Source: Nemopilema nomurai
Taxonomy: Eukaryota > Cnidaria > Scyphozoa > Rhizostomeae > Rhizostomatidae
Assembly: GCA_003864495.1 (NCBI GenBank)
Contig: ML133387.1
Span: forward strand, 586,287 to 650,286
Direction of reading: 5' to 3'
DNA: 64,000 nucleotides
A model generated the notes under the pieces. It ran no database searches. It was not told the DNA's origin and saw only the letters and a list, made by a program, of their open reading frames with translations. Shown piece by piece: positions 28,641-40,296 of this stretch. The position numbers were made by a program, and so were the translations under genes. Every line of letters starts with the position of its first letter. Within the stretch, counting starts at the first letter, position 1.

Positions 28641-30520
28641 TTCTGCCTTACTTTTCGTTAAAAACTAATGTCCATCTGCTCCTCTCATATATCTTACTCT
28701 TTTAGAATTCTTTGCATATATTGACTTTATTTTCGTGAAGAGATATTCACCATGTGTCAGTTCCATATTAATCTGCTATTCTTTTCGTTGGAAGCTAGTC
28801 TCTATCTGCTCCTTTTATGCATCTTATCTCTTTGGAATTTTTTGCCTATATTGACTCTATTTTCGTGAAGAGATCGTCATCATGTGTCCGTACCATATTC
28901 TTCTGCAATTCCTTTTTTTCTAATCTCGTTCCTATCTGTTCCAATCATGTAAACTACCCTTTTGGAATTTTTTGCATATATTGACTCTATTTTCGTGAAG
29001 AGATTGTCATCATGTGTCCGTTCCATTCACTTCTGCTATCCCCTTCTTTTGAATCAAGTGCTCATCTGTTCCTCTAATGTATCTTAATCTTTTAGAATTC
29101 TTTGCATATATTGACTCTATTTTCGTGAAGAGATTGTCATCATGTGTCCGTTCCATATTCTTCTGCCTTACTTTTCGCTTGAAACTAGTGTCCATCTGCT
29201 CCTCTCATGTATCTTACTCTTTTAGAATTCTTTGCATATATTGACTTTATTTTCGTGAAGAGATATTCACCATGTGTCAGTTCCATGTTAATCTGCTATT
29301 CTTTTCGTTGGAAGCTAGTCTCTATCTGCTCCTTTTATGCATCTTATCTCTTTGGAATTCTTTGCCTATATTGACTCTATTTTCGTGAAGAGATCGTCAT
29401 CATGTGTCCGTACCATATTCTTCTGCAATTCCTTTTTTTCTAATCTCGTTCCTATCTGTTCCAATCATGTAAACTACCCTTTTGGAATTTTTTGCATATA
29501 TTGACTCTATTTTTGTGAAGAGATTGTCATCATGTGTCCGTTCCATTCACTTCTGCTATCCCTTCTTTTGAATCAAGTGTTCATCTGTTCCTCTAATGTA
29601 TCTTAATCTTTTAGAATTCTTTGCATATATTGACTCTATTTTCGTGAAGAGATTGTCATCATGTGTCCGTTCCATATTCTTCTGCCTTACTTTTCGTTAA
29701 AAACTAATGCCCATCTGCTCCTCTCATGTATCTTACTCTTTTAGAATTCTTTGCATATATTGACTTTATTTTCGTGAAGAGATATTCACCATGTGTCAGT
29801 TCCATGTTAATCTGCTATTCTTTTCGTTGGAAGCTAGTCTCTATCTGCTCCTTTTATGCATCTTATCTCTTTGGAATTCTTTGCCTATATTGACTCTATT
29901 TTCGTGAAGAGATCGTCATCATGTGTCCGTACCATATTCTTCTGCAATTCCTTTTTTTCTAATCTCGTTCCTATCTGTTCCAATCATGTAAACTACCCTT
30001 TTGGAATTTTTTGCATATATTCCCTCTATTTTCGAGAAAAGATTGTCATCATGTGTCCGTTCCATTCACTTCTGCTATCCCCTTCTTTTGAATCAAGTAT
30101 TCATCTGTTCCTCTAATGTATCTTAATCTTTTAGAATTCTTTGCATATATTGACTCTATTTTCGTGAAGAGATTGTCATCATGTGTCCGTTCCATATTCT
30201 TCTGCCTTACTTTTCGCTTGAAACTAGTGTCCATCTGCTCCTCTCATGTATCTTACTCTTTTAGAATTCTTTTCATATATTGACTCTATTTTCGTGAAGA
30301 GATCGTCATCATGGGTCCGTTCCATATTCTTTTCATATATTGACTCTTTTTTCGTGAAGAGATTGTCATCACGTGTCCGTTCTTTACTTTTCTGCTATCC
30401 CTTTCTTTTGAATCTATTGTTCATCTGTTCCTCTCATGTATCTTACCCTTTTCAGAATTCTTTGCATATATTGACTCCTTTTTTGTGAAGAGATTGTCAT
30501 CATGTGTCCGTTCCATATTC
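28641..30520 (+). repeat. Four-monomer (about 520-bp) higher-order repeat
   Basis: The marker TTCTGCCTTACTTTTCG appears at about 28641, 29161, 29680 and 30200, a step of 519-520 bp or four monomers. Each unit holds the same ordered variants: GATATTCACCATGTGTCAG, TTGGAAGCTAGTCTC, CCGTACCATATTC and CTAATCTCGTTCCTATC. The next marker comes early (about 30521), where the unit is truncated. Confidence 0.8.
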
Positions 30521-31006
30521 TTCTGCCTTACTTTTCGCTTGAAACTAGTGTCCATCTGCTCCTCTCATGTATCTTACCCTTTTAGAATTGTTTGCATATT
30601 ATGACTCTATTTTCGCGAAAAGATTGTCATGATGTGTCCCTACCTTATTCTTCTGCCTTACTTTTCGTTTAAAACTAGTGTCCATCTGCTCCTTTCATGT
30701 ATCTTTCCATTTTAGAATTCTTTGTATATATTGGCTTTTTTTTCGTGAAAAGATTATCATCATGTATCCGTTCCATATTCTTTGGCTATCTCCTTCTTTT
30801 GAATCTGGTGTTTATCTATTCCTCTCATGTATCTTACTCTTTTACAATTCTTTGCATATATTGACTCTATTTCCGTGAAGAGATGGTCATCATGTGTCCG
30901 TACCATATTCTTTTGCAATTCCTTTTTTTCTAATCTCGTTCCTATCTGTTCCAATCATGTAAATTACCCTTTTGGAATTTTTTGCATATATTGACTCTAT
31001 TTTGGT

Positions 31007-33553
31007 AAAGAGGTTGTCATCATGTGTCTGTCCATATTCTTTGGCTATCCCTCTCTTTTGAATCTAGTGTTCATCTCCTAATCTCATGTATCTTACTCTT
31101 TTGGAATTCTTTGCCTTGATTGACTCTATTTTCAAGAAGAGATTGTCATCCTTTGTCCGTTCCATATTCTTTTGCTATTTCTATCATTTGAACTAGTCTC
31201 TATCTCTTCTCCTCATACATCTTGCTCTTTTAGAATTCTTGCATATACTGACTCTGTTTTCGTGAAAAGATATTCACCATGTGTCCGTTCCATGTTAATC
31301 TGCTATTGTTTTTGTTGGAAGCTAGTCTCTATCTGCTTCTTTTATGCATCTTATCTCTTTGGAATTCTTTGCCTATATTGACTCTATTTTCGTGAAGAGA
31401 TTGTCATCACGTGTCCGTTCCTTACTTTTGTGCTATCCATTTCTTTTGAATATAGTGTTCATCTGTTCCTCTAATGTATCTTACCCTTTTCAGAATTCTT
31501 TGCATATATTGACTTTTTTTTCGTGAAGAGATCGTCATCATGTGTCCGTTGCTTATTCTTCTGCTTTCCCTTTCTTTTGAATCTATTGTTCATCTGTTCA
31601 TCTCATGTATCTTTTCATATATTGACTCTATTTTTGTGAAGAGATTGTCATCACGTGTCCGTTCTTTACTTTTCTGCTATCCCTTTCTTTTGAATCTATT
31701 GTTCATCTGTTCCTCTCATGTATCTTACCCTTTTCAGAATTCTTTGCATATATTGACTCCTTTTTTGTGAAGAGATTGTCATCATGTGTCCGTTCCATAT
31801 TCTTCTGCCTTACTTTTCGCTTGAAACTAGTGTCCATCTGCTCCTCTCATGTATCTTACCCTTTTAGAATTGTTTGCATATATTGACTCTATTTTCGCGA
31901 AAAGATTGTCATGATGTGTCCCTACCTTATTCTTCTGCCTTACTTTTCGTTTAAAACTAGTGTCCATCTGCTCCTTTCATGTATCTTTCCATTTTAGAAT
32001 TCTTTGTATATATTGGCTTTTTTTTCGTGAAAAGATTATCATCATGTGTCCGTTCCATATTCTTTGGCTATCTCCTTCTTTTGAATCTGGTGTTCATCTA
32101 TTCCTCTCATGTATCTTACTCTTTTACAATTCTTTGCATATATTGACTCTATAGAGATGGTCATCATGTGTCCGTACCATATTCTTTTGCAATTCCTTTT
32201 TTTCTAATCTTTTTCCTATCTGTTCCAATCATGTAAATTACCCTTTTGGAATTTTTTGCATATATTGACTCTATTTTGGTAAAGAGGTTGTCATCATGTG
32301 TCTGTCCATATTCTTTGGCTATCCCTCTCTTTTGAATCTAGTGTTCATCTCCTAATCTCATGTATCTTACTCTTTTGGAATTCTTTGCCTTGATTGACTC
32401 TATTTTCAAGAAGAGATTGTCATCCTTTGTCCGTTCCATATTCTTTTGCTATTTCTATCATTTGAACTAGTCTCTATCTCTTCTCCTCATACATCTTGCT
32501 CTTTTAGAATTCTTGCATATACTGACTCTGTTTTCGTGAAAAGATATTCACCATGTGTCCGTTCCATGTTAATCTGCTATTGTTTTTGTTTGAAGCTAGT
32601 CTCTATCTAATTCTTTTATGCATCTTATCTCTTTGGAATTCTTTGCCTATATTGACTCTATTTTCGTGAAGAGATTGTCATCACGTGTCCGTTCCTTACT
32701 CTTGTGCTATCCATTTCTTTTGAATATAGTGTTCATCTGTTCCTCTAATGTATCTTACCCTTTTCAGAATTCTTTGCATATATTGACTTTTTTTTCGTGA
32801 AGAGATCGTCATCATGTGTCCGTTGCTTATTCTTCTGCTTTCCCTTTCTTTTGAATCTATTGTTCATCTGTTCATCTCATGTATCTTTTCATATATTGAC
32901 TCTATTTTTGTGAAGAGATTGTCATCACGTGTCCGTTCTTTACTTTTCTGCTATCCCTTTCTTTTGAATCTATTGTTCATCTGTTCCTCTCATGTATCTT
33001 ACCCTTTTCAGAATTCTTTGCATATATTGACTCCTTTTTTGTGAAGAGATTGTCATCATGTGTCCGTTCCATATTCTTCTGCCTTACTTTTCGCTTGAAA
33101 CTAGTGTCCATCTGCTCCTCTCATGTATCTTACCCTTTTAGAATTGTTTGCATATATTGACTCTATTTTCGCGAAAAGATTCTCATGATGTGTCCCTACC
33201 TTATTCTTCTGCCTTACTTTTCGTTTAAAACTAGTGTCCATCTGCTCCTTTCATGTATCTTTCCATTTTAGAATTCTTTGTATATATTGGCTTTTTTTCG
33301 TGAAAAGATTATCATCATGTGTCCGTTCCATATTCTTTGGCTATCTCCTTCTTTTGAATCTGGTGTTCATCTATTCCTCTCATGTATCTTACTCTTTTAC
33401 AATTCTTTGCATATATTGACTCTATAGAGATGGTCATCATGTGTCCGTACCATATTCTTTTGCAATTCCTTTTTTTCTAATCTAGTTCCTATCTGTTCCA
33501 ATCATGTAAATTACCCTTTTGGAATTTTTTGCATATATTGACTCTATTTTAGT
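31007..33553 (+). repeat. 1274-bp higher-order repeat, two tandem copies
   Basis: The marker GTAAAGAGGTTGTC at 31007 recurs at 32281, and a close variant at about 33554, giving steps of 1274 and 1273 bp. The copies share rare changes, including CCTTTGTCCG, CATACATCTTGCTC, a monomer shortened to CATCTCATGTATCTTTTCATA and, at the ends of copies, a deletion giving GACTCTATAGAGATGG (about 32150 and 33420). The near identity over more than 1.2 kb points to recent unequal exchange or a recent tandem duplication. Confidence 0.85.
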
Positions 33554-34930
33554 AAAGAGATTGTCATCATGTGTCTGTCCATATTCTTTGGCTATCCCTC
33601 TCTTTTGAATCTAGTGTTCATCTCCTAATCTCATGTATCTTACTCTTTTGGAATTCTTTGCCTTGATTGACTCTATTTTCAAGAAGAGATTGTCATCCTT
33701 TGTCCGTTCCATATTCTTTTGCTATTTCTATCATTTGAACTAGTCTCTATCTCTTCTCCTCATACATCTTGCTCTTTTAGAATTCTTGCATATACTGACT
33801 CTGTTTTCGTGAAGAGATATTCACCATGTGTCCGTTCCATGTTCCTAGTCTCTATCTGCTCCTTTTATGCATCGTATTTCTTTGGAATTCTTTGCTTATA
33901 TTGACTTCATTTTTGTGAAGAGATTGTCATCATGTGTCCTTTCCATATTCTTCTGCCTTTCCTTTCGTCAAAATCTAGTGTTCATCTGATCCTCTTATGT
34001 ATCTTACTCTTTTAGAATTCTTTGCATATACTGACTCTGTTTTCGTGAAAAGATATTCACCATGTGTCCGTTCCATGTTAATCTGCTATTGTTTTCGTTG
34101 GAAGCTAGTCTCTATCTGCTTCTTTTATGCATCTTATCTCTTTGGAATTCTTTGCCTATATTGACTCTATTTTTGTGAAGAGATTGTCCTCATGTGTCCG
34201 TTCCGTATTCTTCTGTTATTTCTATCATTTGAACTAGTCTCTATTTCTTCTCCTCATACATCTTGCTCTTTTAGAATTCTTGCATATACTGACTCTGTTT
34301 TCGTGAAGAGATATTCACCATGTGTCCGTTCCATGTTCCTAGTCTCTATTTGCTCCTTTTATGCATCGTATCACTTTGGAATTCTTTGCTTATATTGACT
34401 CCATTTTTGTGAAGAGATTGTCATCATGTGTCCGTTCCATATTCTTCTGCCTTTCCTTTCGTCAAAATCTAGTGTTCATCTGATCCTCTTATGTATCTTA
34501 CTCTTTTAGAATTCTTTGCATATATTGACTCTATTTTCGTGAAGAGATTGTCATCATGTGTCCTTTCCATATTCTTCTCCTATCTTTTTCGTTGGAAGCA
34601 AGTCTCTATCTCTTTCTCTTATGTATCTTACCCTTTTGGAATAATTTGCATATATTCCCTCTATTTTCGAGAAAAGATTGTCATCATGTGTCCGTTCCAT
34701 ATTCTTCTGCAATTCTTTTTTTTCTAATCTCGTTCCTATCTGTTCCAATCATGTAAACTACCCTTTTGGAATTTTTTGCATATATTGACTCTATTTTGGT
34801 AAAGAGATTGTCATCATGTATCTGTTCCATATTGTTCTGCTATCCCTCTCTTTTGAATCTAGTGTTCATCTGATCCTCTCATGTATCTTACCCTTTTAGA
34901 ATTCTTTGCATATATTGACTCTATTTTCGT

Positions 34931-36060
34931 GAAGAGATTGTCATCATGTGTCCGTTCCATATTCCTTTCCTATCTTTTTCGTTGGAAGCTAGTCTCTATC
35001 TCTTTCTCTTATGTATCTTACCCTTTTGGAATAATTTGCATATATTCCCTCTATTTTCGAGAAAAGATTGTCATCATGTGTCCGTTCCATTCACTTCTGC
35101 TATCCCTTTCTTTTGAATCTAGTGTTCATCTGTTCCTCTAATGTATCTTAATCTTTTAGAATTCTTTGCATATATTGACTCTATTTTCGTGAAGAGGTTG
35201 TCATCATGTGTCCGTTCCATATTCTTCTGCTTTACTTTTCGCTTGAAACTAGTGTCCATCTGCTCCTCTCATGTATCTTTCCATTTTAGAATTCTTTGTT
35301 TATATTGGCTTTTTTTTCGTGAAAAGATTGTCATCATGTATCCGTTCCATATTCTTTGGCTATCTCCTTCTTTTGAATCTGGTGTTCATTTGATCCTCTC
35401 ATGTAATTTACTCTTTTATTATTCTTTGCATATATTGACTCTATTGTATTGAAGAGATTGTCATCATGTGTCCGTTCCATATTCTTCTGTTATCCTTTTC
35501 GTTTGAATCTAGTGTTCATCTATTCCTCTCATGTATCTTACTCTTTTACAATTCTTTGCATATATTGACTCTATTTTCGTGAAAAGATTGTCATCATGTG
35601 TCCCTACCTTCATCTTCTGCTATCCCTTTATTTAGAATCTAGTGTTCTTCTGTTCCTCTCATGTATCTTACTCTTTTAGAGTTCTTTGCATATATTGACT
35701 CTATTGTATTGAAGAGATTGTCATCATGTTTCCGTTCCTTATTCTTCTGCAATCCCCCTTTTTTAATCTAGTGTTCATCTGTTCCTGTCATGTATCTTAC
35801 TCTTTTAAAATTCTTTGCAAATATTAACTCTATTTCCGTAAAAAGATTGTTATACTTTGTCCGTTCTATGTTCTTCTTCTGTACTTTTCGTTGGAAGCTA
35901 GTCTCTGTCTGCTCCTCTCATGTTTCCTACTCTTTCGAATTCTTTGCATATATTGACTCTATTTTCGTGAATAGATTGTCATCATTTCTCCGTTCCATAT
36001 TCTTCTGTTATCCTTTTCGTTTGAATCTAGTGTCCATCTGTTCCACTCATGTATCTTTCT
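34931..36060 (+). repeat. Satellite module M, copy 4 (array edge)
   Basis: Fourth copy of the module. It matches copy 3 at an offset of 21664 bp in its right part and 21793 bp in its left part. The 129-bp difference is one monomer, lost between CTCTCATGTATC and TTTCCATTTTAG near 35280. It runs into J1 copy 2 exactly as copy 3 runs into J1 copy 1. Confidence 0.85.
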
Positions 36061-36182
36061 CCTTTAAATTATTTTCATACATTGACTTAATTTTTTTGAA
36101 GAGATCCTCATCATGTGTCCGTTCCATAGTATTCTGTTATCGTCATCTTGGAAGCTAGTCTCTATCTGATCCTCTCATGTAT

Positions 36183-36930
36183 TTGCTTGATAATCACATT
36201 TGTTTTTTCTTTACTTTAGAAGACATTTGAAGGTCTGAGATCTCAACGATGGTCTACTCAGTTTTATAAGAGAGTATTTTTTCTTGATCGCTCCTTGATG
36301 AGTTAAGGTGAGTTTTGATGTGCAGTCCTAATTTTGATGATCATCATCTTTCCAAAGCCGTCAATATATTCTTTATACTCTTACAGTTTGACTGTTGTTT
36401 TGTCTAGTTGGAAGTGATTTGATGGTTTCAGTTATGTCCTGAAACAATTCTTTCCTTGCCCTCGCGGCATTTCTCTTGTTTCGCTTACCGTTCTTCGTTA
36501 AGCTGCACGTCTGTATTTTCCTTTGTAGTTGTTTTGATCATTTTCTTCATCAACGTGAGTTTTTATGTTTTCTTTTTCAATGTATGTTGATTGCTTGGCC
36601 AAAACATCAAAAATGGTTATTACTATGAAGAAATCCAGAAACTGAACCGTGAACAGCTTATTTCATATTGTTAGACAAAGTTAGACGTAGGTAATCGCCA
36701 CGGGCTTCAGCTCATTCTAAACATATTGTGCCCTTGACCATTTTTTTATTGGAATTATCCACATTGTTCTATGTGATTTTGCATCTTGATTTCTGTTTGT
36801 TGGCCGTAGATTGGTGGAACCTTATATTTCTGTCAGGAATTAGTGCGCAAAATGACTTGCAAATATACAGGCCTGGTTTTGAATCTTGGAGGAAGCCGAG
36901 CATAAACAGGATTTTCAAGATAGTTGCATA
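36183..36930. repeat. Junction sequence J1, copy 2
   Basis: Left edge of the non-satellite island; near-identical to 14519-15266 at offset 21664. Here the sequence continues past the point where copy 1 meets the N gap. No gene is recognised. The open frames in it start at GTG or TTG and show no domain. Confidence 0.9.
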
Positions 36931-38159
36931 TAATTGGGCTAATTATGGGCCCAGAAGTTCGCGTTTTGAAGACATGTTTCCATGCTCCCTTCTTTGCAGG
37001 AGACATGGAAGACATTTTAAAACTGTTATACTAATGCAGCGATCGTGAGGCATATCATTCGCCGTTTAAAAGAACATTCCTAATTGTTTATCTTTGTCGT
37101 TGCTGATTTCTTCTAAATTTCTAGAACAAGAATTGTCCTGCTAACGCCTTTTGTACTTCAAAGTACTAGAACCACAAAACTAAAACCATGCCGCCTGCTT
37201 TTCGGGGCCAATAACCGCGAGAGGAGAGCACGGATTGCAAGTAGAACAAAATGGACATCAATGAAGTAATGCTTTGCGTTTATTGTTGGTTTTAGTGTTA
37301 GTTTGGTACTTCAGTGTCGCACAATCAAATACGTACATTTGACGTGCTTACTTTGCCGTAGTCGTAGCCCGGTGAATTCCACATGTCCCATAAGGTAAAC
37401 TCGGGGAATTGTTTGGTATATTTCTGTATGGTCATTATTTCTTTATGGCTATTATTTCTTATATTCAACCCTAAAGACGGGGTCGCTGCATGTTGCTGGT
37501 GCGTCATTTGCCTTTTCGCCTGAAGGTCGAGCCTCAACTATGGCTCAGTAGATAACCTCCCTCTAACGCATGATTAACTTCATCTGATAACGTTGCCGTG
37601 CAGGTTACCAGAAATACCAAAGTGAAGTAACTTTTCCGTCAGTAAAATGTGATTTACATAGTAAAATGCATTTTCAAAATGTACAAAGGGCAAATCTGAA
37701 TTAGTCTTCGAGGAAGAAAAGCCGCAGAGATCTTTCGCTAAACTACAAAGGATGCCTCTTTAATTGTCAAGATGAATTTTGTGGCCTTCCTAAGCCAAAA
37801 GAGCTGTTACTTCCACAGCACAATCTCTAGAAAACTCTCTTGAGATCCACCTTGTATATTTCTTCTGAAGTTGTATTGAATTCAAGGGCTTCATCCCTTT
37901 AAGTGCTTTTCAATTGTTTCCTCAATAGGGGCTCAATTTTTATCATTCACATTAATCACAAAGTAACAGGCTTCTTGAACTGCTTAGGAGAGAGTAGAAG
38001 TGATTCTTCACATTTCATGATAAAGCCATTGCTCCCCTGAGACCTCCTTGACCTTCTGGTGCGGGCAACATGCTCTTTTCCCGCATATCTGTTCGCAGTG
38101 TCACTACCCTGGTAGCTTACTTGTATCAGGCGCCAAGTACAAGTCACTTGTATCAGACG
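36931..38159. other. Island sequence without a recognised gene
   Basis: About 1.2 kb of moderate-GC sequence with stops in all frames at short intervals. The longest frames (60-106 codons) use non-ATG starts or run through low-complexity DNA and resemble no family I know. I see no clear repeat ends, tRNA or promoter here. Confidence 0.6.
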
Positions 38160-38162
38160 TGT

Positions 38163-38196
<34 letters not shown>

Positions 38197-38206
38197 TGTG
38201 TGTGTG
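38160..38206. repeat. (TG)n microsatellite
   Basis: About 47 bp of TG dinucleotides with two interruptions (TTTG and TTG). The His/Thr-rich and Val/Cys-rich peptides read through it are artefacts of the repeat. Confidence 0.95.
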
Positions 38207-38252
38207 CAAATGATCTACAACAGGTCACGCGGGTCATGGGACTTTAACCTTT

Positions 38253-38395
38253 GCGCCGCATTTACACGAGCAATTTTTTCTTAGCAATTTTCCTTGACAA
38301 GTTTCATTTCCGTGAAGATTATAAAGAAGTTTTGTTCAGCAGTTTTCTTTGACAAGTGTTCAAGTTGACAAGTTTTCTGACGCGGCCCGTTTTTT
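38253..38395. mobile_element. Possible Harbinger-like terminal fragment
   Basis: Starts GCGCCGCATTTACACGAGCAA, followed by AGCAATTTTCCTTGACAAG and further TTTGACAAG and TTGACAAGTTTTC motifs. This resembles the left end of the Harbinger-type element at 43863 (GTTTACATGAGCAA, then GACAATTTTCTTTGACAAG). Neither a matching opposite end nor a target duplication was found, so this may be a solo terminal fragment or a related family. Confidence 0.4.
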
Positions 38396-38823
38396 TTTTG
38401 GTGGCAAGTTTTCTGCATTTTTGCAAAATGATAATTAATGTCAAATTTGTATCGGAATATCTACATTTCATGCCCTCTCTATGAATTTTCCCATCTACGC
38501 CTTGAGTACCCCCCTAAAAGTTTATTTATATTCGAGCGTTTAGGTAAGTGAAATTCATTCAACCCCATCAAGACACTCTGGTGGGATTTTCGAGTCAAAA
38601 CTACAAAAGGACTAGATTATTTCAGAGTGCAAACAAATCTTTATAGATACGGAGTTCCAATATACCAGTTAGTTTAATGCCACTCAAAAGAACTCGAAGT
38701 CTCGATCTCTCCTCTTCCCGAAAACATCAATCATCTTTTCTACATAATAGTGCGTACTTCGTTGCAGTATTTTCTTTCTATATGAATCAAGGCAATATTT
38801 GACAGTCTCTATTGACCCATCGT
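38396..38823. other. AT-rich stretch, nothing recognised
   Basis: Contains a T10 run near 38393 and AT-rich sequence with stops in every frame. No gene, RNA or repeat end was recognised. Confidence 0.5.
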
Positions 38824-40180
38824 TTAGCGCAAATGGGGCTTCATACGCTGCAGACCACTGAATGAGCGCTCAGTTGAGCATGATGTTGCAGGGGTTGTAG
38901 TTAAAATTGAAACTGCTTTGTAAAACTCGGGAAACACAACATGAAAGTCATTGATGCACAAACTTTTTGCAAGGCCTGCAGTATTCGTGCCCCAGTTACT
39001 GACCTCATGTTGCTTGAAATTGACATACAATATTTTCTCAGTTCAGAGCTTATCTTCATCTCAGCAGTAGAATACGGACATACTTTGAAAGCTTTCGTCC
39101 TTTGGTACCGTACTATAAGCAACATCCGCTAGTGCACATTTTATTTTTGATAATCTTTTTAGAATCGAGAGCTTATTTCTGAAATAGCGTTATCAAGGCT
39201 TATGTAATATGTTGTTGTTCGAAGAATAGTTCTTGGAGTTTGGCGTGCTCTGTATGATCCCGAGTGCAACGCGAAGCGGCTCTACGACTGCAAGAGTTCT
39301 ACAACTGTAGCAGTGAATGTTGACAGCAAGAAGGGAATGCTCTTTCATTCAAGTGGCAAGACCTCTGTGAATACCATTATTTTGTCAATGTTGTCAAAGC
39401 ATTCTGCTACAACATTTGCAGGTTTGTGTCCCATCTTTCCGAATTCTTCCTTTACAAGCTTAGAAAGATTCTCCCCAGACGTTGACGCTGTCTCGATAAA
39501 AACCAAAAAAAAATTCCTTTGTGTTCCCATCGGAAACGTACCACAGATAGATTGAAACTTGCTCAACTTTGCTGATGGCACTAGCTTCATCAACCATTAC
39601 CCCCGTAGTACTTGCTTCTGATAACTTAGGCTTTGATTCTCTCAAGAACAAACTCCGCCCTGATATTCATAATTTCAGTTTGAATATCGGGGGGATGTCC
39701 ATTGAGAATGGCTTTCTAACTGACTCTTGAGTTTCGTCTTCAGCCAAGGCAAATCTCTGGATCTCAGATGCAGCAATTCCAAAACTTTTCTTCTACATCA
39801 GAGACTTCATCTAGTGTTGTACGATTTTCATCGTGACCCCTCAATGCAATAGCTTGCTGCATCGTAAATGCAAGGCATTCAGTTATGTCCCTCAAATACT
39901 GGCGGTTACATAAAACTTGTTGCTGATGTGCACTATTCAGTTGAGCTATTTCTGAGCCAAGCGCCATGGAGACAAAGGTAGGCTGGGTGGTCGCTGGCCC
40001 TACAGAAATGGTGGGTGAAGATTCTTTTTCCCATCTGTTGAAGATTGACGCAAGAGTAATTGAAGGGGAAGAATGTGGTTTGGTTAACGAAAAAAAATCT
40101 TTTGGGACTATGAGTCGATTGGCATCAAAGCAAATGCAGTAGAACAGCGTGTGCGGAAGGAATTTCAAGATGAAATGCAT
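38824..40180 (-). pseudogene. hAT-type (ZMYM1/DUF4371-like) transposase remnant
   Basis: Read on the minus strand, several frames give successive parts of a hAT-related protein of the ZMYM1-like group. The N-terminal part (40180-39764) has NRQYLRDITECLAF and IALRGHDE, typical of the start of the DUF4371 region. A middle part (39651-39345), split over two frames, has YVSDGNTKEFFFGF. Weaker similarity around NIHCYSCRTLAVVE lies near 39300. The last part (39030-38824) reads FPEFYKAVSILTTTPAT and STERSFSGLQRMK, the C-terminal hAT dimerisation motif. Frameshifts and stops between these parts mean it cannot make a full transposase. The family acts in the nucleus to cut and paste its element. No terminal repeats were identified, so only the coding relic is called. 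Confidence 0.8.
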
Positions 40181-40296
40181 TTCATTGAAAATAGGTATGA
40201 GGTTAAATTAACCTTTAAAGATGGACACCCTCCGGTGCCTCAAAATGATTCTCTCGCATAAAAAGACTTTTAAATCTGGTAATGGAGTTAACATAA

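Larger units (their letters stand above)
16188..36182 (+). repeat. 129/130-bp satellite array, block II
   Basis: About 154 monomers in the same orientation as block I. From 16188 to about 19540 it is the indel-rich CCTTTGCATATA subfamily. From about 19540 to 28500 it mixes that subfamily with TTCTTTGCATAT monomers and 60-bp deleted monomers. From about 28500 to 36182 it is the divergent TTTTCGTG/TTGGAAGCTAG group with clear higher-order repeats. Its right edge (module M copy 4, then J1) repeats the right edge of block I. Confidence 0.97.

Noticed and set aside
1..36182. CRISPR array
   Set aside because: Units of about 130 bp are repeated throughout with no unique spacers, and the context is eukaryotic.
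36728..37048. 106-codon frame across J1 as a conserved gene
   Set aside because: It begins at GTG, has no domain, and its conservation between copies only reflects the near identity of the two J1 copies.
37956..38284. His/Thr-rich and Val/Cys-rich peptides on the two strands
   Set aside because: They are translations of the (TG)n microsatellite.
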